This document shows, piece after piece, positions 1 through 10,108 of a stretch of DNA of 64,000 bases. Origin of the DNA: Alnus glutinosa (Eukaryota; Streptophyta; Magnoliopsida; Fagales; Betulaceae); the NCBI RefSeq assembly GCF_958979055.1, contig NC_084894.1:3105001-3169000 (forward strand), in the 5' to 3' direction. The notes beneath the pieces are model-generated. The model searched no databases and had not been told where the DNA came from. It worked only from the letters and a program-made list of their open reading frames with translations. Numbering within the stretch: the stretch's first letter is position 1; each line of letters starts with the position of its first letter. The translations under genes were made by a program, and so were the position numbers.

Positions 1-2196
1 TTTTAAGTGTGTTGCAATCTAACACTCTTTTTGCAAAGGCTTCTAAGTGCAGGTTTGGAGTCTCCGAGATTGACTATCTTGGGCATTTTATTTCCAGCAA
101 TGGGGTTCGGGCCGACCCTTCTAAACTTCATGCTATGTTGCAATGGGCGGTTCCCCTTTCAATTAAATCTCTTCGGGGATTTTTGGGCCTCACCGGTTAC
201 TACCAAAAATTCATCCGTGGCTATGGTATGCTTGCTGCCCCTTTAACGGCTCTTCTCAAAAATAATTCCTTTAATTGGACTCATACGACCATGGCTGCCT
301 TTCTCAAGCTCAAAGACGCCATTACTTCTCCACCAGTTCTAAGACTTTCGGATTTTTCCCTGCAATTCACAATTGAATGTGATGCCAGTGGTACGGGGCT
401 TGGGGCGGTTTTAATGCAAGAAGGTCATCCCATTGCCTTCTTCAGTCAGGCTCTTAAAGGCCAAGCTTTGCAACTCTCTACATACGAAAAAGAGCTATTT
501 TCCTTGGTGACAGACCCGCAAGCACTCAAGTTAAAACAGACCCGCAAGCACTCAAGTTTTTGTTAGAACAACGCACAGCCACGATTTCCCAACAAAGGTG
601 GATTTCCAAGTTATTGGGATTCGACTTTGTCATTGAATACAAGAAAGGGAAGGAGAACCAAGTAGCGGATGCACTATCTCAGTTGCATGAACCACGGGAG
701 GCAGATACTCTAGATTCCCAAGCAGAATTTTCTGTTTGCTTGCTATCATTCCCCACTGCCATTTGGATAACTGAGCTTAAGGATACTTACCTCCATGATC
801 CAGAGACACATCAACTTTTGCTATCCCTTCAACAAGGCTTGTCCACTCCAACGGGTTACACTTTGTAGCAAGGCATCATTCTCATGAAAGGCCGTCTTTG
901 GATTGTGCGGGGCTCGCCTTTCAACAGCAACTACTGGAATTTATCCATGCCAACCCCAGTGCTGGTCACTCGGGATATCACAAGACATTTCAGCGGGCGA
1001 AACGTGACTTTTATTGGACAGGCATGCGCAGCGACATTAAGCAATTTGTGCGGGAATGTGAAGTTTGCCAAACCAACAAACCTGAAACAATCCACCCTCC
1101 CGACTTGCTCCAACCCTTACCTATCCCCACTCGCACTTGGTCAGATATTGCCATGGATTTTATCGAAGGATTGCCTTTTTCACATGGTTTTTCTGTCATT
1201 CTGGTCGTCATTGACTGTTTCTCTAAATATGCCCATTTTATTCCCCTATCCCACCCTTATACAACTACCTCAATTGCCCAAACTTTCCTCACCCACATTT
1301 TCAAACTTCACGGTATGCCCAACTCCATAGTGTCTGACCGGGACCCCATTTTTACAAGCACCTTCTAGAGGGAATTGTTTCATCTCCAGGGTATCTCTTT
1401 GGTATTCAGTTCAGCCTATCACCCTCAAACAGATGGCCAGACCGAATCCCTCAATAAGTGCCTTGAGACTTATCTCCGTTGTTATGCTGGAACTAAACCA
1501 AAGGAGTGGAGCCGCTAGTTACCAATGGCTGAGTGGTGGTATAATACTAACCACCACTCTTCAACAGGATTAACTCATTTTCAAGCCATTTATGGCTATG
1601 CCCCCCCTTCCCTGCTATCCTACATTCCGGGTACCTCAGCTAATCTGGCTGTGGACTCTCAACTCCAGGATCGTAATGCCATTATTAATATTCTTAAGGA
1701 GAATTTACTGCTGGCCCAGAATCGCATGAAGGTTTATGCCGACAAGCACCGTTACAAAAGAGAATTTGAAGTTGGAGATTGGGTGTATCTCCGCTTACAG
1801 CCTTACCGCCAAAAAACAGTGGCAATCTGGAAGAATTTGAAGTTATCGCCACGTTTCTTTGGCCCTTTTCAGGTTATCCAGCACATTGGCAACGTTGCTT
1901 ATAAACTCGACCTTCCATCTTCAGCTGAAGTGCATCCTGTTTTCCACGTATCTTGCCTGAAGAAGAAACTAGGCCAATCCATCACCCCTTTATCCACCTT
2001 GCCGCCGGTGGATGCTCATGGTGAATTTCAACCTGAGCCTGAACTTGTGTTGAATCGCCGCATCGCAAAGTACCGAGGTCGTGCGATTACGGAAGTCTTG
2101 ATTCACTGGGCAGGAACTTTGCCTGAAGATGACTCGTGGGAGTCTCTCTGGAAGCTCCAGCAACAATTTCCTCACCTTGTGGACAAGGTGCTCTAA
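1..2196 (+). pseudogene. Ty3/gypsy chromovirus pol remnant (RT end, RNase H, integrase, chromodomain)
   Basis: This is the 3' part of a gypsy-type polyprotein; the 5' part lies outside the window. Reading frames spread over 9-2196 give, in order, the end of reverse transcriptase and the RNase H start (FTIECDASGTGLGAVLMQ), an H2C2-type integrase zinc region (ECEVCQTNKPE), the integrase core with Asp in IAMDFIEGLP, Asp in IVSDRDPIF and Glu in [11 protein letters not shown], and a C-terminal chromodomain-like segment (EVLIHWAGTLPEDDSWE). The copy is dead. A short tandem duplication near 510-560 shifts the frame inside RNase H, residues normally preceding that point are missing, and in-frame TAG codons occur at 1366 and 1516. 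The integrase-then-chromodomain order places it among plant chromoviruses; the clade (Reina or CRM-like) is inferred. Confidence 0.93.
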
Positions 2197-2208
2197 AGGA
2201 GGGGAACC

Positions 2209-2626
2209 TGTTATGGGCCTAGGCCTGGTATGCATCAGCTGGCCCACTTACCCATGAAGGTTCTAGGAGGAATCACAGCAGGGGTTTATTTTTCATTTGC
2301 GTTTTATGTTTAAGGCTGGGGCGTTTTGATATCATGTACAGCATGCGTCCTTTTGCTTTTGTTATTACATTCTAGAAGCTGTAGGAACATGATGAGCTGT
2401 ATAGAATCTAGTGAGCTGTCCTAATTCAGTTAGAATATTTTTCTAACCGAATTGGTTATTTAAGAAGAAAGCTCGAGGTAGAAAGGATATGAAAAAACAA
2501 TATTGCAGCTTGTTGAATTCTGGAGAGATTGGCCTCTCCAAGAGCTAGTGAATTATCCATCCTTTCTTCCCAAAACTCTCTGTTTACACACTCTTCCCCC
2601 TTCTCCCTCAAATTCTGACCACTACA
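2209..2626 (+). repeat. 3' LTR of the gypsy element, with polypurine tract just upstream
   Basis: The pol stop codon is followed by a purine run (AAAGGAGGGGAA, about 2195-2206) and then TGTTATGGGCC, the expected polypurine tract and LTR start. A TATA-like element (TATTTAAGAAG) sits near 2457. The right end is placed at ACTACA (2626) because it gives a TG...CA LTR of about 418 bp. The start is well supported, the end is approximate, and the matching 5' LTR is outside the window. Confidence 0.65.
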
Positions 2627-2652
2627 TCTTCTCTGTCGACACCCAAGCATAG

Positions 2653-2889
2653 ATGAAGAAGCAGAGAAGTTTCTCCCTGAAACCCACAAGATTACTGGTA
2701 TTTTCCTTCACAATCATTTCCTCTGTCATCTTCTTCACCTTCTTTACTATCTGGGTGGATCCGGCTACTGTGCTGTACTTAAAAGTACTGCATATGTGCA
2801 GTAATTTTTGGAATGGCTGGGATTCATATTTCATGCAGCTAGCCTTGTTTTTTAGTTCTTTTTCTCTCTCTTGGCCTATGGGACCGTGA
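2653..2889 (+). CDS. Hypothetical short ORF with an N-terminal membrane anchor
   Basis: The 78-residue frame begins MKKQRSFSLKPTRLLVFSF and carries a strongly hydrophobic stretch (about residues 14-34) behind a basic N-terminus, the look of a type II membrane anchor. The remainder shows no domain I recognise. It lies between the gypsy LTR and the UDP-glucose dehydrogenase pseudogene, so it may be the leftover first exon of a gene disrupted by the retroelement. No downstream exon was found. It could equally be a chance ORF. Confidence 0.25.
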   Translation: MKKQRSFSLKPTRLLVFSFTIISSVIFFTFFTIWVDPATVLYLKVLHMCSNFWNGWDSYFMQLALFFSSFSLSWPMGP

Positions 2890-3148
2890 CCTCCGTTAGG
2901 TAGCTTCTAGCTTTTTGGCTTTTTTTTTTTTTTTTTTCATTCACATCCACGATTTGTGAATCGAGTGGTCGCCTGTTTTTCAGTTCTTTTTCAAAGCCCG
3001 ACTGAGCATATATGACCCGCAAGTGTCTGAGGATCAGATCCAAAGAGATCTTTCAATGAAGAAGTTCCAATTCATCTTCAGCGATCGAGCTCTACTTATG
3101 TGGAACAAGTTAGTGTCGTTTCAGATGCTTACGAGGCAACAAAGGATG

Positions 3149-3960
3149 TGTTGGGGAATTATTTATTCCCTAAGACAGGTGTGCCTGGATTGGGCCCTCA
3201 GGATGTACGTCCCCAAGGTATACGTTCGGGGCCAACCCTAGCTATTGGGCACAAGCCGAACACACACGGTAAATCTCGGAGCCTCGGGTCGGGAAGAACT
3301 AAAGCCTCGGTATTTATTAAGATCTTTAGTATTTATCAATCCAATCAAATCAAGTCAAAAACTGTATCAAGTGTCAATATGGAGCATCGTGCCAATGTGA
3401 AGACATGACCAATCATTTATTAAAGGAGGACTTCCTCCGCACACGAACAAGGAAAAAGGGGCAACATATGTATGTACATGGTATTGAGAAATGGGGGCTT
3501 GTTTGGCAAAGAACAGAACAGAACAGAATAGTGGGTTGTTAGTTTTGGAATTAGTAAAAAGTGATGATGTGATATAAAATAAAAAGAATTTGTATAAAAA
3601 AGTGAAAAAATTTTGTATTGTAGTGAATTTTTTTTATTTGAATAATAATAAAAAATTATTGATGTGATATAAAAAGTGAAAATGTTTTGATGTTGATTAT
3701 TATTGAAAAATGTAAAAATAAAATAAAAAATATGTGAATAGTGACCAACACTATTCTGTAATGCACAGGAGCTTAACAAACAAGCCCGGTATGACTTCTT
3801 ATCTGCTCTCTCCCTCTTTTCACTCCCATGACCTCTTATTGATTTGGGCATCGGAGGAGGCTCTGTCGAGCAAGCCCCGGCGGATGTTTGCTGTCTTGCA
3901 GGTCATAGACAAGAGGATGAGAATGCCACGTCACCGGATCGGAAATTGCATCGATCAACA
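3149..3960. mobile_element. Solo LTR inserted in the UGD pseudogene
   Basis: The insertion starts TGTTGGGGAATT and ends GATCAACA (TG...CA termini). It is flanked by a perfect 5-bp direct repeat GGATG (3144-3148 and 3961-3965), and removing one GGATG plus the insert restores the dehydrogenase reading AYEATKDAHGVC. No pol or gag coding is present. Subtracting the nested MITE leaves about 519 bp, so a solo LTR is the simplest reading. The superfamily is unknown. Confidence 0.8.
3495..3787. mobile_element. MITE nested in the solo LTR
   Basis: A 293-bp AT-rich segment is bounded by inverted termini: GGGCTTGTTTG on the left and CAAACAAGCCC on the right. The interior is non-coding, with repeated GATGTGATATAAAA motifs. 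No convincing target duplication was read, so the superfamily (hAT or other) is open. Confidence 0.7.
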
Positions 3961-4097
3961 GGATGCTCATGGTGTTTGCATTCTGACTGAGTGGGATCAG
4001 TTTAAGAAGCTTGATTACCAGAGGATTTACGATAATATGCAGAAGCCTGCATTTGTTTTCGACGGCCAGAATATTGTGGATGCGGAGAAGTTGAGGG

Positions 4098-4164
4098 GAA
4101 TTTTCTTTTTTCTTTTTTCTTTTTTTCCGATTAAAAAGGGCAATGTAAAAGTTGAAGTTGAGGG
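4098..4164. repeat. 67-bp insertion with 11-bp direct repeat in the UGD pseudogene
   Basis: GAAGTTGAGGG occurs at 4087-4097 and again at 4154-4164, bracketing a pyrimidine-rich filler. Excising it rejoins DAEKLR to the conserved (E)[11 protein letters not shown] of UDP-glucose dehydrogenase. It is either a small insertion with target duplication or a slippage event. Confidence 0.6.
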
Positions 4165-4256
4165 AAATTGGTTTTATCGTTTACTCTATTGGTAAGCCAC
4201 TAGATGCATGGCTCAAGGACCCTCAGTGGCATAAAAATGAGAAGAAGCAAGCATAA

Positions 4257-5385
4257 TCTGCAGTGAAAAAAAAAAGCCTTAGAGAGGCTGGCTAACGGAG
4301 CTCACCGAAAACTAAAAAATGGAACGGCTGTACGTTTCCCACAAAGCCAAGAGAGAAAAAAAAAATAAAAATAAAAATAAACTAAAAACAGGCTGGCTGG
4401 AGTAAAAATCCCAGCCGTTCCGCAGTACCGCAAAGTAGCCGGATCCCCTGGGTCATCAAATCCACGTACACCATCAGTTCGCCAAGAGACCCATTTCCAG
4501 TTCAATGAATCGTCCCTCCGTTTGGGTCTCAGATCAGTAACTGTTCAGACATTATCTACTTTCAGTGGAAATTTTTCAGCAACTGGCGAGAAAAAGTCGA
4601 TTTTGATTGATGCCAACTATAGGAGACTCGAAAATATTTATGGAGAACGAGGACGTGGTGGTAGCCGGGCAGGACGAGAAAAAAGAAAATGAAGGAGAAG
4701 CCGTTTCTCTTCGATCTTAATCTGCCGGCGCCGCTCACACGAGCAGCTCCCAGTGCCGGCGGCGAATGCAATCCAAGGGGCAGTACGCTCAATCCTGGAG
4801 GAGAGCTTCGGCGTCGGCATTCTGTTGCGGTGGAATTTGCTGTAAGCTTTTTCTTTTTCTTTGAGGGTTTGTTTGGTTGCAGAGAAAATGTAGGAAAATA
4901 TGAGGGAGAAAATGCAGGAAAATGAGGGAAAATCATGATTTCTTGGTTGTGAGCTTAAGTGATGTGGATGAAAGTACCAAGAACAGGTCGAGAGTGAGGA
5001 AATCTGAGATGGGTTTTGGAGAAATGAAGTAGAGGAAGGAACAGAGGACCAAGAACGTAACAGGGAGAATAGGAGGGAGAAAGCGGTTGTGAAGAAGAAG
5101 GAGAATCAAGGAAACAACAAGATCTCTAAGTTAAGGGATGAGTCGTTGAACCCAAGTTCACAGGGACAAGAAAAATTCAGCCTTTAGCCCGAATGTGAAT
5201 CGACAGTGTTTTCTTTTTTACAGCAGAGGTGCATTTCTATGAGCATATTATTACATTAATCATCGCACGCATAAAGAAAACAACATAAGATTATTTTGTA
5301 AAAAGAAAATTAATTTAAAGCTGGATTGAACTATAAGCTAAGCAAAGATGGAAAATAAGATGATAAAGTAGAATTTTTGAGATGT
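4257..5385. other. Gene-free stretch, unrecognised
   Basis: Short ORFs on both strands (for example around 4562-4936) are compositionally biased and match nothing I recognise. A mildly GC-rich segment at 4640-4840 sits between poly(A)-rich flanks and could be an unidentified exon remnant. No RNA gene or clear mobile-element boundary was seen. Confidence 0.5.
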
Positions 5386-5505
5386 TTATACCACGGCGAC
5401 GACGGCGAAGAAGGAGACCAGGACTGCGAGAATCACTAAGGACTCTCCGGTTCCGGGTAGAGGAGGCGGTGGAGATCCGTCTCTATCGAATTCCAGCGGC
5501 TCCAT
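5386..5505 (-). CDS. Possible 39-residue tail-anchored membrane peptide
   Basis: The minus strand encodes MEPLEFDRDGSPPPPLPGTG followed by a hydrophobic C-terminal segment (ESLVILAVLVSFFAVVAVV, stop TAA). An acidic/proline-rich head and one terminal membrane span give an ordered composition. The last codons (GTG GTATAA) could also be read as a splice donor, making this a first exon, but no downstream exon was found. The family is not recognised. The opposite strand shows an Arg-rich ORF that is probably the shadow of this one. Confidence 0.35.
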   Translation of the reverse strand: MEPLEFDRDGSPPPPLPGTGESLVILAVLVSFFAVVAVV

Positions 5506-5946
5506 ATCAGTTCTTGCAGAGTAATTGTAAAGGCTATTTTTATCAGATTCTTGATGTTCAGAGGAATGAAGAAGAAGAAAGGAAAACGAAAGAGAGATGG
5601 AATTAATGATCTCGAGAGAAGATTGAAGTCTGAAGAACTGATTTCATTAACTGTATTTATGCCAGAAATGAACTAATAATAATATTACACGTGTAAAACT
5701 AACTTACTAAATTTGTAACTAACGTACAAACGAACTGAAGCTAGTTAATATCTGAGACTTTTCACAAAGCTCTCACTCACGTACGTACGTACGTACTTGT
5801 TGAATTTTCTTGGCGCGCGTGGAAGATGAAAAATGGGATCGGGAACTATAAAGATTAAAGAGAGATGGATTTTGGTGTAGTCGAGCAGAGGAGAGGAGAG
5901 GAGAGGAGATGTAGTGGTAATTGATTTACCTGACATGAATCATTAC
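5506..5946. other. Gene-free stretch next to the transporter exon
   Basis: AT-rich DNA with a short ACGT tandem run (near 5780-5800) and a GGAGA run (near 5890). No coding region was recognised beyond chance ORFs. Confidence 0.5.
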
Positions 5947-6051
5947 CTTTTAAGAGTGTGAATGTCGATGCTCCTCCAGCAACAAGAAAAGTACAAAGAT
6001 ACTCCGGAAGCGTGTATCTTATACCATAAACTAAAGTACCCATCAGCATTA
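5947..6051 (-). pseudogene. Isolated exon of a UDP-galactose/UDP-glucose transporter (UTR family)
   Basis: On the minus strand an acceptor-like TTTTATGCAG precedes an exon encoding VMLMGTLVYGIRYTLPEYL then CTFLVAGGASTFTLLK, ending AAAG before GTAATG. This matches, from memory of the family, an internal exon of plant endomembrane nucleotide-sugar transporters, which carry UDP-galactose/UDP-glucose across ER or Golgi membranes. Both splice sites look intact, but no neighbouring exons were found, so it is a relic exon. Another copy lies at 25400-25521 and a truncated one near 37501. It marks the left edge of the duplicated block. Confidence 0.7.
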
Positions 6052-6221
6052 CTGCATAAAAGTAAATATCAGCATTTTAAGATATTTCAGCAAATTGGCT
6101 CACCAGTGGATGTACCTTGCATTGAGGGAACCACTTAAATCTTGATGTCTTGAGTGATTGTTTTTTTTGTTTTCTTCTTATTTTTCGCATCTCCCGAGTC
6201 TTGAAAAATAGGGTATATTTC

Positions 6222-6561
6222 CTAATAGTGATGTGCGGAAACAACGAGATATGACGTCGCTACTCTGGAAAAAACGATATTCAAAGTCGTTACTGTGGAA
6301 GTGACGTCAAATATTTCTACATTAGCGTTGGTTACAATTCTTTCAAACAAAACGATGAAAAAATTCCTAGATTAGCGTCGTTTATGTATAAACGTTGATA
6401 ATCTAACGGCATTATTTATCAAATAACGAAAATTATTTCTTAATTAGCGTCTTTTAAATAAGAGTGACACTAATTTTACGACATTTAACGAAAACGTTGT
6501 TAATGCAGAATTTAGAGTCGTTTTTTCTAAAACGACACTAATCACCGGTTTTGTTATAGTG
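6222..6561. repeat. CACTA-like repeat segment, copy I
   Basis: The segment contains repeated ACGTCGTT and ATTAGCGTCG motifs resembling CACTA subterminal repeats. It ends ...ACCGG-TTTTGTTATAGTG, the complement of a CACTATAA terminus. Near-copies occur at about 24789-25130, 28302-28645, 40240-40590 and 44520-44700, with a second TAATAGTG motif at the left. No transposase is present. CACTA membership is inferred from ends only. Confidence 0.5.
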
Positions 6562-7262
6562 ATTTTTTAGAGTTTGTGACTTAAAGAGTAATGCTACATG
6601 CTACACAAATATGTTATGAATATCTCAAAAATTAAGCTGACTTGGTAGGGTGTAATAGCCATTGAATTAACCATTGTTAATATATATAAAATGGTTAGTA
6701 GATATTCCTATATTAGTTTTGTGGAATAAAGGTATGTCACATTATTTTTGGTAAAATAGAAAAGTAAGTGAAAATGTGAAAGACAACGGCTTAACCACAA
6801 ATGGAATGGACGAACATGATCCGATTACAGAAAAATAAGAGACACTTAAGCATACGTGCATGGATGAACAAGTAGGGTCCAGTTATAGGAATCACAAATT
6901 TATTATATCTCAACTCAAGAGAATAAAATCATATTTTGCACATGAGCTGCATGGCATCATGTATGTCCTTTATTGTATATTATATATGCCCACTTGTCTC
7001 AAGTAGGTTGCATTGTTTGGCATTGAACAGTAGTAGTAAACCAGTCCCCGACGATGGCATCTGATTACTTCAGCACCAATTATTCTTTTTATGACTTTAT
7101 TAGCTGCCAAAAAAAAAGAAAAAGAAAAGAAAACAAATCATAATGATAAGATAATTATGAGGCGGGAAAAAAAAAAAAAAAGGGACTAGGCATATTAGAT
7201 AAAGTGCTTCAATACGATATACTTACACAACTTAGTACGGAGAATGTTTGTTTTAGTCAACA
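6562..7262. other. Intergenic AT-rich DNA downstream of P1
   Basis: This is downstream (3') of the minus-strand P1 gene and is conserved in all four copies of the block, including CATGAGCTGCATGGCATCATG. It should hold the P1 3' UTR and polyadenylation region. No ORF was recognised. Confidence 0.5.
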
Positions 7263-8210
7263 TTAATTGGGAGGTGGTGGCGGCTTCTCGTTCGAAGGAG
7301 GAGGAGGTGATGAAAGTGGTGGGGGAGGTGACTTCTTGGGTGGAGGAGGAGGTGACCTCTTGGGAGAAGGAGGAGGAGGAGGAGGTGACTTCTTGGGAGG
7401 AGGCGGAGGTGACGGAGATGGGGGAGGAGGAGCTGACGGAGATGGTGGTGGTGGTGGTGGTGACGGAGATGGTGGGGGAGGTGACTTCTTGGGAGGAGGC
7501 GGAGGTGACGGAGATGGTGGAGGAGGAGGTGACGGAGATGGTGGTGGTGGTGGTGGTGACGGAGATGGTGGGGGAGGAGGTGACGGAATTGGTGGGGGAG
7601 GTGACTTCTTGGGAGGAGGAGGAGGTGACTTCTTGGGTGGAGGCGGAGGTGACGGAGATGGTGGAGGAGGAGGTGATGGAGATGGTGGTGGTGGTGGTGA
7701 CGGAGATGGTGGTGGTGGTGGTGACGGAGATGGTGGGGGAGGTGACTTCTTGGGAGGAGGAGGAGGTGACTTCTTGGGTGGAGGCGGAGGTGACGGAGAT
7801 GGTAGAGGAGGAGGTGATGGAGATGGTGGTGGTGGTGGTGACGGAGATGGTGGGGGAGGTGACTTTTTGGGAGGAGGAGGAGGTGACCTCTTGGGAGGAG
7901 GCGGAGGTGATGGAGATGGTGGTGGTGGTGACGGAGATGGTGGGGGAGGTGATGGAGATTGGGGTGGTGGTGGTGGTGGGGGACGCCTGTGGTGTGGAGG
8001 CCTAGGTAGTGGAATTGGGAATGGGAATGAGAATGGCGGTAGAAGATTACGTGATGTAAGAGGAGGTGATTGAGATGGTGGGGGAGGCTTAGGTAGTGGA
8101 AATGGGGATGGGAATAATGGTGGTGGTTGTAGCTTGTCTTCTGCTGCTACATTGGTGGCTAATAAGAACAATGCCAATGCATAGACTAGGTGAGGCCAAA
8201 GATTGGCCAT
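7263..8210 (-). CDS. Extensin-like proline-rich secreted protein P1
   Basis: The product is 315 residues. MANLWPHLVYALALFLLATN is a typical signal peptide with likely cleavage after NVAA, so it should be secreted to the cell wall. After a Pro/Phe/Leu linker (PPLFPSPFPLPKPPPPSQ) comes a long array of SPSPPPPP and PPPPPKKSPPPP units, the Ser-Pro(3-5) motif that is hydroxylated and arabinosylated in extensins. No tyrosine occurs in the mature part, so the usual Tyr cross-link motifs are absent; this suggests a non-cross-linking hydroxyproline-rich glycoprotein. The gene is intronless, with stop TAA and a TATA box about 90 bp upstream of the ATG. Three paralogues follow in the window. Exact function is unknown, and copy number within the array is likely to vary between alleles. 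Confidence 0.82.
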   Translation of the reverse strand: MANLWPHLVYALALFLLATNVAAEDKLQPPPLFPSPFPLPKPPPPSQSPPLTSRNLLPPFSFPFPIPLPRPPHHRRPPPPPPPQSPSPPPPSPSPPPPSPSPPPPPKRSPPPPPKKSPPPPSPSPPPPPSPSPPPLPSPSPPPPPKKSPPPPPKKSPPPPSPSPPPPPSPSPPPPPSPSPPPPPSPSPPPPPKKSPPPPPKKSPPPPIPSPPPPPSPSPPPPPPSPSPPPPPSPSPPPPPKKSPPPPSPSPPPPPPSPSAPPPPSPSPPPPPKKSPPPPPPSPKRSPPPPPKKSPPPPLSSPPPPSNEKPPPPPN

Positions 8211-8299
8211 TTTTAAGCAATAATAAAAACCCCAACAGTCAGGCGACTTCTATGCCACAAAGATTTGGACTGCCTGTAAATAAGCACAGAGGGGTCACA

Positions 8300-8306
8300 A
8301 TTTATA
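8300..8306 (-). promoter_or_regulatory. TATA box of P1
   Basis: TATAAAT on the minus strand, about 90 bp before the P1 start codon. It is preserved at the same distance in P3 and P4, and the whole region is deleted in P2. Confidence 0.6.
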
Positions 8307-8486
8307 CTGCCATTCCTTCAATGAGTATGGCAGCATTTGTTTAATTAATGGTAAATGAAGCTTCAAAACCTTTCACTAATCTATAATCTAAGTTTGAGGG
8401 TAGTGGGCTCCTATCAATAGAGTAGCCTCTAAATGAATCATGTACTTCTACCTAGAAAAGTCTAGATGGACAATGCAAGCAACATT

Positions 8487-8487
<1 letters not shown>

Positions 8488-8540
<53 letters not shown>
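8488..8540. repeat. Compound CT/AT microsatellite
   Basis: A CT run of about 13 units passes directly into an AT run. The same compound repeat lies at the equivalent place in copy III (about 42452-42507), about 280 bp upstream of the proline-rich gene. Confidence 0.95.
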
Positions 8541-8545
<5 letters not shown>

Positions 8546-8554
8546 AAAAAAAAA

Positions 8555-8720
8555 TGATTGGTTGTATACTCCCATCCTACCACTATCCCACCCTTATTTA
8601 CATGGACCAATAATGTGAGATATAATATAAAGGGTGTAGTGGGAGCTTAGTTTTTTTAACAATATTATTGGTCCATGTAGACAAGGGTTGGATAAGAGTG
8701 GGATGAGAGTGTACAATCAA
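8555..8720. mobile_element. Foldback MITE upstream of P1
   Basis: The two halves are long imperfect inverted repeats: TACATGGACCAATAAT on the left and ATTATTGGTCCATGTA on the right, with outer ends TGATTGGTTGTATACTCCC and GAGTGTACAATCAA. It is non-coding and about 166 bp long. The same element is at 42522-42686 in copy III and is missing from copy II. Confidence 0.75.
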
Positions 8721-8729
8721 GTACTTCTC

Positions 8730-9634
<905 letters not shown>

Positions 9635-9960
9635 ATGCAACTCCAAGAATTTAAAAGTAGTTTTAATGAGGTTAATTCTAAATTATTACTTTGTGTTGCG
9701 TGCTTGAGTCAAGATGACTCGTTTGTTGCTTTTAACAAGGAGAAATTACTTCCTCTTGCTCAATTTTATCCGAATGATTTTCCAGTATTTCAACTTATCA
9801 CCTTGGACAACTAATTAACTTGAAACATATATCATATATAGACATGCGTTCGAGTGATAAATTCGCAACATTCAAAGGGATTGGGCAGCTTGCTGAGAAG
9901 ATAGTAGAGATGAAAAAGGATATCTCATTGGACAAAGTTTTCCTCCAAACTTCTTATTAA
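9635..9960 (+). pseudogene. hAT transposase fragment (TTF/ZMYM1-like), copy I
   Basis: The frame reads MQLQEFKSSFNEVNSKLLLC then ACLSQDDSFVAFNKEKLLPL, AQFYPNDFPVF and LITLDN. After a stop and a frame change, homology continues with IGQLAEKIVEMKKDIS. This pattern (CxACL...SFxAF...LaxFYPxDF...LDNQL) is the segment just before the C-terminal dimerisation region of plant hAT proteins annotated as TTF-type or ZMYM1-like. Only this piece remains. Copies are at 30931 and 43517. Confidence 0.65.
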
Positions 9961-10108
9961 AAGAATTATTTCAAAACCATTAAAGGGACAATATTGAGAA
10001 AATCATGATCATCCATGTGTTTTTCTTCACATAATGACAACTATTTATTGGGTTTATGTGATTAATTAATTAGTTGTCAAAGACTAAACAAGTTACTTAG
10101 TGACTGTT

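Larger units (their letters stand above)
2993..4256 (+). pseudogene. UGD: UDP-glucose 6-dehydrogenase pseudogene (C-terminal part)
   Basis: The functional enzyme oxidises UDP-glucose to UDP-glucuronate in the cytosol for cell-wall precursors. Only the C-terminal part is present. The first piece reads LSIYDPQVSEDQIQRDLSMK, then after a small deletion EQVSVVSDAYEATKD in another frame (to about 3148). The second piece resumes at 3961 with [20 protein letters not shown] and [18 protein letters not shown], and ends [16 protein letters not shown] with a stop at 4254. It is broken by an 812-bp insertion (3149-3960) flanked by GGATG, a 67-bp insertion (4098-4164) and frameshifts. The N-terminal NAD-binding domain is absent. 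Family assignment is secure; whether it arose by retroposition or by decay of a gene copy cannot be decided. Confidence 0.92.

Noticed and set aside
7244..8073. Long plus-strand ORFs (Val/Glu-rich and Gly-rich) across P1, and equivalents at P2, P3 and P4
   Set aside because: They are the complement of the CC-rich proline arrays. Only the minus frame has a signal peptide, a stop in context and a TATA box.
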